DNA from: UTCFX2 sp963827155
GTDB taxonomy: Bacteria > Chloroflexota > Anaerolineae > Anaerolineales > UBA4823
Assembly: GCA_963827155.1 (NCBI GenBank)
Contig: CAWGZV010000002.1
Span: 248,001 to 312,000 of the forward strand
Length of the DNA stretch: 64,000 bases
Direction: 5' to 3'
Positions within the stretch are counted from its first letter, which is position 1. Each line of letters starts with the position of its first letter. This document shows, in pieces, positions 27,796-37,109 of the stretch. Position numbers and translations under genes: made by a program. The notes beneath the pieces were generated by a model. It had not been told where the DNA came from. It saw nothing but the letters and a program-made list of their open reading frames with translations, and ran no database searches.

Positions 27796-29469
27796 ATGGA
27801 AAGCACCCCAAAAAATAAAAGCACAATTTCTTCGGATATGGTTGCCGGGTTGACCAACAGTATCCCAGCAATCCCGGATGCGATGGCCTCCGGTGTTTTG
27901 GCCGGAATAAATCCCATAAACGGCCTGTATGGATTGATGGTCGGGACCCCGGTCGCAGCCCTGTTCACCGGTTCTGCTTTTATGAGCGTGGGCGCTACTA
28001 GTGCCATATCTATCACCCTTGCAGCTGGTCTTGCCAGATACCAGGGGGAAGAGCAGCTCCAGGCGCTGGCTACGCTCGCTCTGGTTATTGGAATAGTCCA
28101 GATTGCAGCAGGCCTTTTGCGCCTGGGATTTTTAGTTCGTTTCGTTTCCAACGCGGTGATGACCGGCTTCCTGAGCGGCTTGGGCGTGCTGATCGTGCTC
28201 AGCCAGCTGGGCGATCTGAGCGGCTACAGCAGCGAATTCAGCAATAAAGTAGTTAAGGCAGTGGATCTGCTTTTTCACCTCGACCAGATAGACCTGCCTA
28301 CGACGATCGTTGGGTTGTCTGCTATGGCTCTGATCCTGCTCTTCGACCGGACGCGCCTGAACAAATTTTCGATGCTGATCGCCTTGATCATTGTCTCTTT
28401 GCTGCCGGTAATATTTGGCTGGGATTCGGTCGTGCTGGTTGGCGACACTGCGGATATCCCTGGCGGGTTTCCAAAACCGGTGATACCCATCCCGATTTTC
28501 GACCTGGAGCTGATTTCAGTTGGTATTGCCGCAGCGATCATTGGTCTGGTTCAAGGCGCCGGTGTCAGCCTCGGATATACCAATCCCGACGGCAAGTATC
28601 CGGATGTCTCGCGGGATTTTACTGGCCAGGGTATTGCTAATACCGTAGTGAGCTTCTTTCAGGGTTTGCCGGTCGGCGGCTCGTTATCCTCGACTGCATT
28701 GGTGGTCAGCGCTGGGGCAAAGACCCGGCTGGCAAACATCTTCACCGGGCTGTTTGCAATCCTGGCGGTGCTGCTCCTGGCGCCGCTGATCGAGGTGCTG
28801 CCCATGGCCGGTCTGGCGGCGATCCTGATCATCGCGGGGGTGCAGAGCCTCAACCTGCCTCGCATCGAAACCGTGTGGCAGACCGGCATGGCTTCGCGGG
28901 GTGTGATGATCTTCACCTTTATCGCCACCCTGGCTTTGCCCATCCAGAATGCTGTGTTCCTGGGCGTATTGCTCAGCATTCTGGTTCACGTGTTTCGGGC
29001 TGCCGGACGGGTTGAGATCAGCGAGATCGTGCCCCTGGAAGGAGGGAGGTACGAGGATCGCCCCGCTCCAGAGCAGCTGCCCAGCCGCCAGGTCATTGTC
29101 CTGTTCCCCAAGGGCAGCCTGTTTTTTGCAGGGGCAAGCGAGTTCGAAGAGCACCTGCCCAAGGTGGGAGATGCTCAGGGAATGGCGGTTATCCTGCGCT
29201 TACGCGGGCGGAACGAGATCGGCAGCACCTTCATGCGCGTGATCGATCGATATGCAAAGTCCATCCATGCCAACCAAGGCAAATTGATCTTAGTTGGGGT
29301 GAGCAAGCAAGTGTTTGCGCAGCTCCAAAAAACCGGCCTTCTGGATAACCTGGGCAGCGAGAATGTATACCGAGCGACCTCGATCATGGGCGACTCAGCC
29401 ATCACAGCCCTGGAAGATGCCAGGCAATGGCTGGAATCCTCCAGGACAACAGATCTAACGGAGGGTTGA
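27796..29469 (+). CDS. SulP-family permease with STAS domain (tandem paralogue)
   Basis: Intact 557-residue paralogue of the preceding gene, sharing its short N-terminal form (MVAGLTNSIPAIPDAMASGVLAGINPINGLYGLM), the NPDGKYPDVSRDFTGQG block, GGSLSSTALVVSAGAKTRLANIF and a C-terminal STAS domain (VIVLFPKGSLFFAGASEFEEHLPK). Divergence from its neighbour is substantial, so the tandem pair is old and may have separate substrates or form a heteromer. AAGGAG lies in the end of the upstream gene. A YihY gene follows after 33 bases. Confidence 0.88.
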   Translation: MESTPKNKSTISSDMVAGLTNSIPAIPDAMASGVLAGINPINGLYGLMVGTPVAALFTGSAFMSVGATSAISITLAAGLARYQGEEQLQALATLALVIGIVQIAAGLLRLGFLVRFVSNAVMTGFLSGLGVLIVLSQLGDLSGYSSEFSNKVVKAVDLLFHLDQIDLPTTIVGLSAMALILLFDRTRLNKFSMLIALIIVSLLPVIFGWDSVVLVGDTADIPGGFPKPVIPIPIFDLELISVGIAAAIIGLVQGAGVSLGYTNPDGKYPDVSRDFTGQGIANTVVSFFQGLPVGGSLSSTALVVSAGAKTRLANIFTGLFAILAVLLLAPLIEVLPMAGLAAILIIAGVQSLNLPRIETVWQTGMASRGVMIFTFIATLALPIQNAVFLGVLLSILVHVFRAAGRVEISEIVPLEGGRYEDRPAPEQLPSRQVIVLFPKGSLFFAGASEFEEHLPKVGDAQGMAVILRLRGRNEIGSTFMRVIDRYAKSIHANQGKLILVGVSKQVFAQLQKTGLLDNLGSENVYRATSIMGDSAITALEDARQWLESSRTTDLTEG

Positions 29470-29502
29470 TTTGTTTAAATATCGAAGGAGGAAAACCATC
29501 CC

Positions 29503-30352
29503 ATGCTGAAACAGTTCATAAAAGAGGTATCTAAAATCTGGACATTGGAACGGCCGAACCAGCTCGCGGCTGCGCTCGCCTATTACAGCATGTTCTCCTT
29601 TGCGCCAATCATATTTGTGTCGATCAGCATCGTTAGTTTTTTTATCGAGGAGATTGACCCTTCAGTCAGTTTTACCAGCGCCTGGAGGAAGTATTCGGAG
29701 CAGGGATCAGCGAATTGGTGCAAAATCAGTAGCTGCGGTTTCAACTACTCCTTCGAGCAGCTCCTGGTTGATCTCATTGGTCAGTTTCCTTGCGCTTGTT
29801 TACGCTGCCTCAGGATTATTTTATCAGCTCCAATTTTCCTTAAATAAGATCTGGCAGATACCGCCACCCGAAAAAGGGCATACCTTTGGGTTTCTCCGAA
29901 AGCGCTTGTTTTCGTTCCTCATCGTGATTGGTCTGGGACTGCTGGGCGTTCTTGCCGCCTTTGCGAGCTTACTGCTTGACTGGTTTGGTTCATTCATGGA
30001 GCAGTTGTTGGGAATAGATGCAGATCAGCTGCTGGCAGCCAGGTTTGCAGCCCCGCTCCTGTTGATGGTCATCGTCGCCCTTTTTTATAAGATTTTGCCA
30101 GAGACAAAGATCGCCTGGAGGGATGTCTGGCTCGGGGCGGTGATCACGACCGTGCTCATCATGGCGGCGATTTTTGTGGCGGGGATTTACTTCCAGTACA
30201 GCTCGATGAACTCAGCACTCCAGGCAACCGGCGCATTCACCATACTGCTGGTCAGCTTCTACTATGTCGCCCAGATTTTTTTGCTTGGGGCGGTGAGCTG
30301 CCGGGTTTATGCGGAAATATATGGGTCGAGAAAACCGGAAAAGAAGGTATAA
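29503..30352 (+). CDS. YihY/BrkB-family membrane protein (frameshifted)
   Basis: The start MLKQFIKEVSKIWTLERPNQLAAALAYYSMFSFAPI is typical of YihY/BrkB (the former RNase BN label is obsolete). Near 29660 the frame shifts and continues in the frame that ends at 30352: LISLVSFLALVYAASGLFYQLQFSLNKIWQ, KRLFSFLIVIGLGLLGVLAA, and the family's C-terminal SSMNSALQATGAFTILLVSFYYVAQIFLLGA. Repaired length is about 283 residues with six helices. One indel could be an error. The 3' part plus the following terminator and tRNA piece is duplicated at 54018-54387. Function in the family is unresolved. Confidence 0.82.
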
Positions 30353-30381
30353 CACACAAAATCTGAGATCGGTAAACATAG

Positions 30382-30411
30382 AAAGAGTCTGAATATCCAC
30401 AGGCTCTTTTT
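30382..30411. terminator. Terminator after YihY gene
   Basis: AAAGAGTCTG, loop AATATCCA, CAGGCTCTTT and further T residues. One T:G pair weakens the stem relative to the identical-position copy at 54302-54331. Confidence 0.6.
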
Positions 30412-30419
30412 CATTCCAG

Positions 30420-30468
30420 GGATGGGTGATGGGGGTCGAACCCACAACCACTTGATCCACAGTCAAGT
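30420..30468 (-). repeat. Relic of tRNA-His 3' half (att-like repeat)
   Basis: This stretch matches 54340-54387, the 3' half of the intact tRNA-His up to the anticodon stem, apart from one inserted A near the acceptor end. Identity stops abruptly at TCAAGT; the D-arm and 5' acceptor strand are missing, so no tRNA can form. The match extends leftward through the terminator into YihY. It marks the border between the middle and right modules. Confidence 0.8.
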
Positions 30469-30841
30469 AAGAATAGTTCCACACGTTACATATTGCGGTT
30501 CCACGCACACACAGTCCAAATAATAAGGATGAAAATGGTCTATCAGATCCATCAGTTTCTATGCTTTGGTAATGTATCTGCACCACAATTGCACCCGGCA
30601 TGAAGCAAGTAAAGGCGACCTGCGACCTTGCTCATCAACTCCTGGCTTAGGTTTATTGGATCAACTTCGAGCCTATACCATGGTAGAGGTCAAACAAACG
30701 ATTAATACACCTTAATTTCCATTTTGGTCTTTTCTCAATGCAGGCAATATAATCGATTTATAAAGAAATCCTGTATAATTTGTCAAGCAAGAGATGATCT
30801 ACAATAACTGTTCGGAAATCTCTCATGATTAAGCAATTCGT
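30469..30841. promoter_or_regulatory. Leader region of LuxR regulator 2 with candidate -10 box
   Basis: About 370 bases without a gene. The only clear signal is TATAAT at 30774-30779, 62 bases before the ATG at 30842, mirroring regulator 1. No convincing -35 box is seen. The left part, just after the tRNA relic, shows no other recognisable structure. Confidence 0.35.
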
Positions 30842-33607
30842 ATGACTGACCAGAACTCAAATCCTTCTCCAAACCAAGCTGCACCGGCCACGCCTGCCTA
30901 ACGATCTGCTCGAACGTTCGCGGCTAATCGAGCTGCTCAACCACGATATTGACCACCAGCTTATCCTGGTCTGTGCATCCGGCTGGCTTCGGTAAAACCA
31001 CCCTGGTAAGCACCTGGCTTGAGAGCATGGCTGCCGGTCAGGATGAGAAGACAGCTTCCTTGCCTTCAGCCTGGCTTTCGCTGGATGAAAGATGACAGCG
31101 ACCTCGACCTCTTTTTACGCTATTTCATCGCCGCACTGCGTACGATTTTCAGCGAAGCCTGTGAGGAAACCCTGGCTTTACTTCATGCGCCGCTGCAACC
31201 ACCTCAGGCATTCATCTTTGCCACGTTCAGTAACGAGCTCGAACAGCTTCCCGGAGATGCTATTCTCGTCCTGGACGACTACCACACCATCCACGGCATG
31301 GAGGTGCACAATCTGCTCGGTGAATTGGTGCGCCACTGGCCAAAATCACTGCATCTGGTGCTGATCTCACGCATCAATCCGCCCTTGCCGCTCGACAGTT
31401 TACGTGCGAAGGGGCATGATCAGCGAGATTCGCACCAGTGACCTGCGCTTTACACCGCAGGAGATTGCTGACTATCTGAGTCAGGAGCAAGTTGGCCATC
31501 TGAGCCAGGACGCCCTGCCCATTCTGGCAGAGCGCTTCGAAGGCTGGCCGGCCGGTTTGCACCTGGCAGCCCTCTCTTTGCGTTCTGCAGGCAGCGGGGA
31601 AACCGTCCTGTCGTGTTTATCCGGTGAGAATGCCAACATTACCGGATACCTGGTGGAAGAGGTGCTTAACCACCAATTACCGGCGATCCAGACATTTTTG
31701 TTGAAGACTTCCATCCTGGATCGCTTTTGCGCTTCGCTGTGTGAAGCCGTGATTGAAGTGATCGACCCCGCCTGGAATGCACGCCTCTGTCTGGATTGGA
31801 TTGAACGCTCCGAGTTATTCCTTGTACCCCTGGACCAACACCGGGAATGGTACCGCTATCATCATTTATTCCAGGGATTGCTGCAGCAGAGATTGTCCAG
31901 CCGAATTGGCGCCTGACCAGGTGGCCAACTTGCACTCGCCTGGCGTCGGTCTGGTTCGAAGAGCATGGGCTGATGGATGAAGCCTTGCATCACGCCCTGG
32001 CAGCCGGCGACCTGGATCTGGCTGCCCGCCAGATGAGTGCCGGGCTGCGCGACTTGCTCAACCGCGAAGACCACCGAACCCTGGAGCGCTGGCTGCGCCT
32101 GCTGCCGGAAGAGATGATCCAGCAACGTCCAGAGCTGTTGATAATCAGGGCTTGGATACTGGAGTTAACATGGCAACTAAACCTTCAAGCACAGATTATC
32201 CAGCAGGTAGAAATACTGTTGGATTCAGAGACGGCTGTGCACGTTGCCGGCGAATGACCTGCAAATCCAGCGCGGGCAAATCCTCCTGATTAAGAGCGAA
32301 GTAGGCGTATTTCAGCAACCAGACCACGCTAGCGATCGACCTTTCCCAGCAAGCATTGGCGCTCATGCCTCCTGCGTGGACATTCGTGCGCGGCGCGGCG
32401 ATGTTATACATGTGCCTGTCCATGCAAGCCAATGGCCAGGCAGACGCAGCCGAAAGGTTGCTGCTCGATGAATTTGAGTCTTGCGTCGATAAGACTGCTA
32501 TCTATCCCCTGATCCTCTTACAATCATTGGGTTACATCTACCTTTGGACAGGCCAGCTTGAGAAGGCAAAGCAAATTGGGCAGGTGCTGATTCAGGAGGC
32601 AACCAGCAGCAGGATAATAATCATGAAGAATTGGGGTGACTATTATCTCGGTGTGGCGTGTTATCAATGTAATGAGTTAGAGACTGCCGAACAATACTTT
32701 ACCCAGATCTCCAATAATCGGTTTTATGCCCACGGTTCTGCTTACAGCGATGCCGTTGCGGGCCTGGTTTTAATTCATCACAATCAAAGGGGAGAGCGCA
32801 GAGGCATGGCGGATGGTGGAGTCGATCAGCCAGTTTGACCTGCAGCAGAGAGGCAGCGAAGACGAGCGGACAAGCTCCCTGCGCGCCAGGTTGATGCTCT
32901 TGGAAGGGGACCTGGAAGGCGCCGGCCGGTGGGCTGACTCTTTCACCGATTTGCCGCCGGATCAGGCTATTCTCTGGCTGGAAGAACCTCAAGTGACCCG
33001 GGCGCGCATCCTGGTGGCCAGAGGCTCGGAGGCTGACCTGCGGTTGGCGCGTCAAATTTTGGATGTCTTGTATGAGATCGCCGAGCGGACGCATAACACC
33101 CGCGTCAAGATCGAGATCCTGGCATTGCGCGCCCTGGCGCTGAATGCCCAGGGGGAAACCAGCGCAGCCAACGTAGAGCTGGAGCAGGCGGTGAACCTCG
33201 CACGGGTAGGGGGCTTCATCCGGGTCTTCGTCGACTTGGGCCAACCCATGCAGAGGATGCTCCACCGGCTTGCAAAACAAGAACATTCGGCGGAGACGAT
33301 ACGCCGCCTCCTGGCGGCATTTCCAGATGCTGATGAAAATTCAGTTAGAAGTGCAAGACCTGCGCTTCCGGTGCGCCATCCGTCGCCCGGAAATTCGACT
33401 CTGTTTGAGCGCCTGACCCCCCGGGAGCTCGAGGTCTTGATCTTATTGCGAGAGCCGTTGAGCATCAAAGAAATCGCCCTCAAACTCAATATTTCCTATG
33501 CGACCGCCAAACGCCATACCATCAACATCTACACAAAGCTTGGCGTCAACCAGCGCTGGAAGGCAGTGGCTCGTGCAATAGAACTGGGCATCCTTCCACC
33601 TGACTGA
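30842..33607 (+). pseudogene. LuxR/MalT-like regulator 2 (about seven frameshifts)
   Basis: A paralogue of the regulator at 9916, recognisable along its whole length but broken repeatedly. The P-loop region reads VCA..GFGKTTLVSTWL after repair; later pieces include DAILVLDDYHTIHGMEVHNLLGEL, PILAERFEGWPAGLHLAALSLR, a TPR-like middle and an intact end (32813-33607) with the helix-turn-helix LTPRELEVLILL, IKEIALKLNISYATAKRHTINIYTKLGV. Indels lie near 30855, 30980, 31087, 31413, 31895, 32250 and 32790. The surviving C-terminal frame could in principle make a DNA-binding fragment. Otherwise the protein is lost unless the sequence is faulty. Confidence 0.85.
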
Positions 33608-33713
33608 CCTTTTCCCCTCTCTAAAACCCGATAGTTCTACACCTTAACTACATCTCAATCACACCTCTCGGGTGGTATTCATGCGCGGGAAGGTAAGCTA
33701 TCATCAATTCATC

Positions 33714-33968
33714 ATGAGCATACCGCCCAGGAAACCCATCCCCTACGATCTCCCGGCAACCTACCAGATCATTGTAGAAGGGAGGATCGACACAACCTGG
33801 TCTGATCTTCTGGAAGGCATGAAGGTCAGCCAGGTAATGCAGGATGATAATCCACACTGCACAAGTCTGGAGGGTGAGTTGATCGACCAGGCTGCTCTGG
33901 CCGGCGTTATGAACACGCTTTATGAGATGCATCTGACCGTAATTTCGGTGAAGCGCCTGAATGAATGA
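33714..33968 (+). CDS. Small conserved protein downstream of LuxR regulator (copy 2)
   Basis: An 84-residue protein starting at ATG 33714 (MSIPPRKPIPYDLPATYQIIVEG). An in-frame ATG at 33672 is less likely because the paralogue at 12774 aligns from the later start. The shared core is TYQIIVEGRIDTTWSDLLEGM, then SLEGELIDQAALAGVMNTLYEMHLTVISV. Keeping its position directly after both LuxR genes argues for a functional tie to the regulator, perhaps as an accessory or modulator; that is inference. No known catalytic motif is present. Confidence 0.7.
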   Translation: MSIPPRKPIPYDLPATYQIIVEGRIDTTWSDLLEGMKVSQVMQDDNPHCTSLEGELIDQAALAGVMNTLYEMHLTVISVKRLNE

Positions 33969-34040
33969 TAGAGATGAGTTCACTATTGAACACATCTTCG
34001 ATCAAAAAACTTATCAGATCATAGAGAGGAGTATTTCACA

Positions 34041-34344
34041 ATGAAAACAATCAAATCAGTAAGTGTTGGTTCGTTCGTAGCCTTATGGCGCCGTCCTGGC
34101 AGCTTTCTGGACGTTTGTTTTTGGCTTTTGCTATTGGATCCTGGGTTGGATCTTCGGCGCCCAGTCCTGGTGGATCGATATGAACCTGGGCAACTGGACC
34201 GCCTATTCGCTCTACACCTTTGGCCTGGTGTTCCTGCGAGCAGCCTTTGCAGCCGTTGGCGGCGCGATCGCTGGCTGGGTCATAGCATTGGTCTACAACG
34301 CCGTGGCCGGCATGATGGGCGGGATCAAAATTAACCTGGAATAA
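34041..34344 (+). CDS. Small membrane protein (frameshifted)
   Basis: The first frame opens MKTIKSVSVGSFVAL after AGAGGAG. Near 34086 it shifts, and the next frame reads GAVLAAFWTFVFGFCYWILGWIFG, SLYTFGLVFLRAAFAAVGGAIAGWVIALVYNAVAGMMGGIKINLE to the stop at 34342-34344. The repaired protein has about 100 residues and three hydrophobic helices. No counterpart is found at the same place in the middle module, between 13076 and 13134. I recall similar short membrane proteins in related genomes but no function. It sits between the small protein and the 99-residue membrane protein. Confidence 0.6.
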
Positions 34345-34384
34345 CCTTTCCTTTTCAAAATTCATGGTTTAGAAGGAGTTTCCG

Positions 34385-34684
34385 ATGTGTTGTTTCTTTG
34401 CTGCACTGGTTTTCTTTGGCCCACGCCTGGGCTTCCTGATCTATTGGCTGCTCGCACCGATTCGGGTGAATACCGCATTTGCAACCTTCAACTTCCCCTG
34501 GCTGGTTGGCCTGGCAAGCCTGATCTTTGCCCCATGGACAGCCTTGATGTACGTGATGATCTTCCCGTTGAACGGCTTTGACTGGATCTGGCTCGGCTTC
34601 GGGATCTTGGCGGATGTCGCCAGCTACGTTGGCGGCTACCACAACCGCAAGTCGGTGCCGATGTACCCGGACACCGCACCTTAG
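34385..34684 (+). CDS. Small membrane protein of 99 residues (copy 2)
   Basis: Near-identical in length and sequence to 13134-13433 (MCCFFAALVFFGPRLGFLIYWLLAPIRVNTAF). Three hydrophobic segments and a short polar tail ending YHNRKSVPMYPDTAP. AAGGAG precedes the start. Differences between the copies are conservative, so both have been under selection as proteins. The two Cys at positions 2-3 are kept in both and might carry a lipid or bind metal; this is speculative. Confidence 0.75.
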   Translation: MCCFFAALVFFGPRLGFLIYWLLAPIRVNTAFATFNFPWLVGLASLIFAPWTALMYVMIFPLNGFDWIWLGFGILADVASYVGGYHNRKSVPMYPDTAP

Positions 34685-34803
34685 AATAGAAAGTCAAACA
34701 GTTGGTTGCGTAATGGGGAGAGTTTATGTGGGTTGATCCTGCCTAAACTCTTCCATTACTCTACCTTTATCTATATTCAATGCTCAAAAGAGGAAAAGAC
34801 AGA

Positions 34804-35233
34804 ATGATCAAACATGGTCCAGTAGATGTTGTCGTTTTAGCTGCCGGTGAGCCGAGCTTCGATGGCGGTGTGCTGGCGGAGCTCGAACGGCAGGCGGAAT
34901 CGGGGACGATAAGGGTCCTCGATGCGATGATCTTGTTGAAAGACGAGAAGGGCGAGGTATTCAGCCTCGATCTCGAAGACCTGCCACCGGAAGATGCTGC
35001 GAAAGTGGGCTTTATCGATACCGGGACGCGCGGCTTGTTCGATTCCGAAGATGCCGCCACGCTGATCGAGGGCATGGTGCCCGGATCCGCGGTGATCGCG
35101 TCTGGCGATCGAGCATACCTGGGCGCTGGCTCTGGTGAACACCCTCTGGCAGGCCGGTGTGGATGTCGCGTTGAACTTCCGCGTGCCGGCGCTTGTTGTC
35201 GACGAGGCATTTGCCTCGCTCGGTGTAGATTGA
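34804..35233 (+). CDS. DUF6325 family protein (copy 3, frameshifted)
   Basis: ATG 34804 (MIKHGPVDVVVLAAGEPSF) follows AGAGGA at suitable spacing. The frame is good to about 35100, where one extra T diverts it; dropping it gives ALAIEHTWALALVNTLWQAGVDVALNFRVPALVVDEAFASLGVD to a stop at 35231-35233. The repaired length, 143 residues, equals that of DUF6325 family members. It lies directly before a SHOCT-type gene, as in the middle module. Whether the indel is real decides if the gene is alive. Confidence 0.72.
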
Positions 35234-35248
35234 AAGAAGGAGACTAAG

Positions 35249-35550
35249 ATGCCAGGTATGAGTGCGAGGAATGGCCAGGACTGCTGTCGTAGTCGGCACA
35301 GCCACAGCCACACGCAATGCTGTAAACCGCCGCCAGGCTGACAAGAACGCCCAGGCGTACGCACAGGCTGAGCAAACTGCTTATGCGCAAACGGCACCGC
35401 CGCCGCAGGAGTATATCCAAACTGAATACTGTCCCTGCACCGGAAGAAGATATGATCACGCAGCTCGAGCGCCTAGGTGCGCTCAAAGCCCAGGGTATGC
35501 TTACCGAAGAAGAGTTCGCCGCATCTAAGCAAAAGCTGCTGGCAAGCTGA
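35249..35550 (+). CDS. SHOCT-domain protein (copy 2, frameshifted)
   Basis: Counterpart of 14033-14386. The ATG at 35249 has an AAGGAG site. Within a few codons the frame must shift to read RGMARTAVVVGTATATRNAVNRRQADKNAQAYAQAEQ, and again near 35430-35450 to read the C-terminal SHOCT motif (MITQLERLGALKAQGMLTEEEFAASKQKLL) with its stop at 35548-35550. Layout matches copy 1: short basic/hydrophobic start, Gln/Ala-rich linker, SHOCT end. Two lesions in 300 bases suggest a dying gene or poor sequence. Confidence 0.65.
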
Positions 35551-35607
35551 TTGTTCGCCTGCAGACTGCCTGAATAACTATCGAAAGGTATCGAAGGGAA
35601 GAGAGAA

Positions 35608-35832
35608 ATGATCGAAACTGTAACTATCCTCGGTGGGCTGACCTTTCTGGCCTTGGTACTGGTGTCAAGCTTGATTTCCAGGCGACCAGCTAAAGTGCCG
35701 GTTGCCATTCGCACTCGAAATAGAGAAGTAAAAACCCAGCGCTGTAACGCAGCTGCTGCTGAGAAATGTGCGATCGATTTCAGCATAGAAGCCCCATACC
35801 TTCAGAGAGTCTGCGTGGGGACAAATCCGTGA
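35608..35832 (+). CDS. Small hypothetical membrane protein
   Basis: A 74-residue frame with a possible ribosome site (GGGAAGAGAG) and one clear N-terminal hydrophobic helix (VTILGGLTFLALVLVSSLI) followed by a basic, Ala/Cys-containing tail. No family is recognised. It follows the SHOCT gene by 57 bases and could close the small-gene cassette. The C-terminal part has no obvious conserved pattern, so the true extent is uncertain. Confidence 0.4.
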   Translation: MIETVTILGGLTFLALVLVSSLISRRPAKVPVAIRTRNREVKTQRCNAAAAEKCAIDFSIEAPYLQRVCVGTNP

Positions 35833-35898
35833 ATGGTGGCTGTAGTTGAATTCACCATCACACCAAGAAAGAATGGCGCTTAAAGCGAGACTGAAAAT

Positions 35899-37026
35899 AT
35901 GCTTAGTTCCGACAAAATCACTACCTATATCGGCACCTACACCCGGCGAGAGTCATTTGTCAATGGGAAAGCCGAGGGTCTCTATATCTATGACTTGGAT
36001 CCGGCTACAGGTGAGCTGACCTATGCTGCCACCGTGAGCGGCCCCGGCACGGTCAACCCTTCGTTTCTGACCCTCGCGCCGAATAAAAGCTATCTCTATG
36101 TTGTAAACGAGATCACCGGGGGCAAAGGCCCGCATGGGATTGTAAGCGCTTTTGCCATCGATCCGGTGACGAGGCATCTTAGGTACCTTAATCAGCAGTC
36201 AACCCACGGGCTGGCACCTTGCTATGCCAGCATCGAGCCTCAAGGACGGTATTGCCTGGTGGCCAATTATGAGACTGGCAGCGTGTGCATTCTGCCGATC
36301 CGGGAAGACGGGCGCCTGGGAGAGGCAACCGATACGGTTCAATTTTCTGGATCGGGTCCCAATCCCGAGCGCCAGGAAGGCCCGCATGCCCACATGATTG
36401 TGCCCAGCCCAGACCGTAGCTGCATTCTGGCAGTCGACCTTGGCACGGATAGGATTATGGCCTTCCGCCTCGATTTAGAGCAAGGGAAGTTGGATCCTAT
36501 CAGCCCACGCTGGACGCAAATGCCGCCCGGCAGCGGACCGAGACACCTGGTATTTCACCCACAGAAGCCCTTCGCCTATGTGATCAGCGAACTCCAATCT
36601 AAGGTCACCGTTTTCCACTTCATGGAGCAGCAGGGTGTGTTTGAGCCCTTACAAACCCTTTCAACCTTACCTGTCGATTTCAAGGGACCAAATCTGGGCG
36701 CGGAAATCAAAATTGCGCCCTCCGGTCGCTTTGTGTACGCATCAAACCGTGGGGATGACAGCCTGGCAATCTATGCCGTCGATCAGGAGGACGGCAAGCT
36801 GTCGATTATTGGCCACCAATCGTCACATGGCACAGGTCCCCGAGATTTCACTATCGATCCATCCGGTGCGCTGCTGCTGGTGGCAAACCAGGATACTGAC
36901 ACGGTGGTCACATTCTGGATCAATCAAGAATCCGGAATGCTGACCGCAACCGGACATGTGGCAAAAGTGCCAACGCCGGTATGCCTCCAACTATACGGCG
37001 CGGAAAATAACTTTGACAAAGAATAA
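35899..37026 (+). CDS. Beta-propeller lactonase (6-phosphogluconolactonase-like)
   Basis: The 375-residue protein matches the lactonase/YbhE (Pgl) seven-bladed propeller family: ITTYIGTYTRRES start, repeated blades with NPSFLTLAPNKSYLYVVNE, GPHAHMIVPSPDRSCILAVDLGTDRI, GPRHLVFHPQKPFAYVISEL and GTGPRDFTIDPSGALLLVANQDTDTV. Family members hydrolyse 6-phosphogluconolactone or related sugar lactones. No signal peptide is visible, so it is cytoplasmic. The glucose dehydrogenase-like gene at 38869 would make a gluconolactone, so the two may act in sequence in non-phosphorylative glucose oxidation; this is inferred from context. Confidence 0.85.
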   Translation: MLSSDKITTYIGTYTRRESFVNGKAEGLYIYDLDPATGELTYAATVSGPGTVNPSFLTLAPNKSYLYVVNEITGGKGPHGIVSAFAIDPVTRHLRYLNQQSTHGLAPCYASIEPQGRYCLVANYETGSVCILPIREDGRLGEATDTVQFSGSGPNPERQEGPHAHMIVPSPDRSCILAVDLGTDRIMAFRLDLEQGKLDPISPRWTQMPPGSGPRHLVFHPQKPFAYVISELQSKVTVFHFMEQQGVFEPLQTLSTLPVDFKGPNLGAEIKIAPSGRFVYASNRGDDSLAIYAVDQEDGKLSIIGHQSSHGTGPRDFTIDPSGALLLVANQDTDTVVTFWINQESGMLTATGHVAKVPTPVCLQLYGAENNFDKE

Positions 37027-37109
37027 CATCTTCTAACAAACGATAAGAGCAATCAGAAGACAATCGGCATAAGTTTGTCGGAAAACCAGAATTTGAATGG
37101 AGATTTGTA

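Noticed and set aside
30420..30468. A second working tRNA-His
   Set aside because: The 5' acceptor strand and D arm are missing, so no cloverleaf can form.
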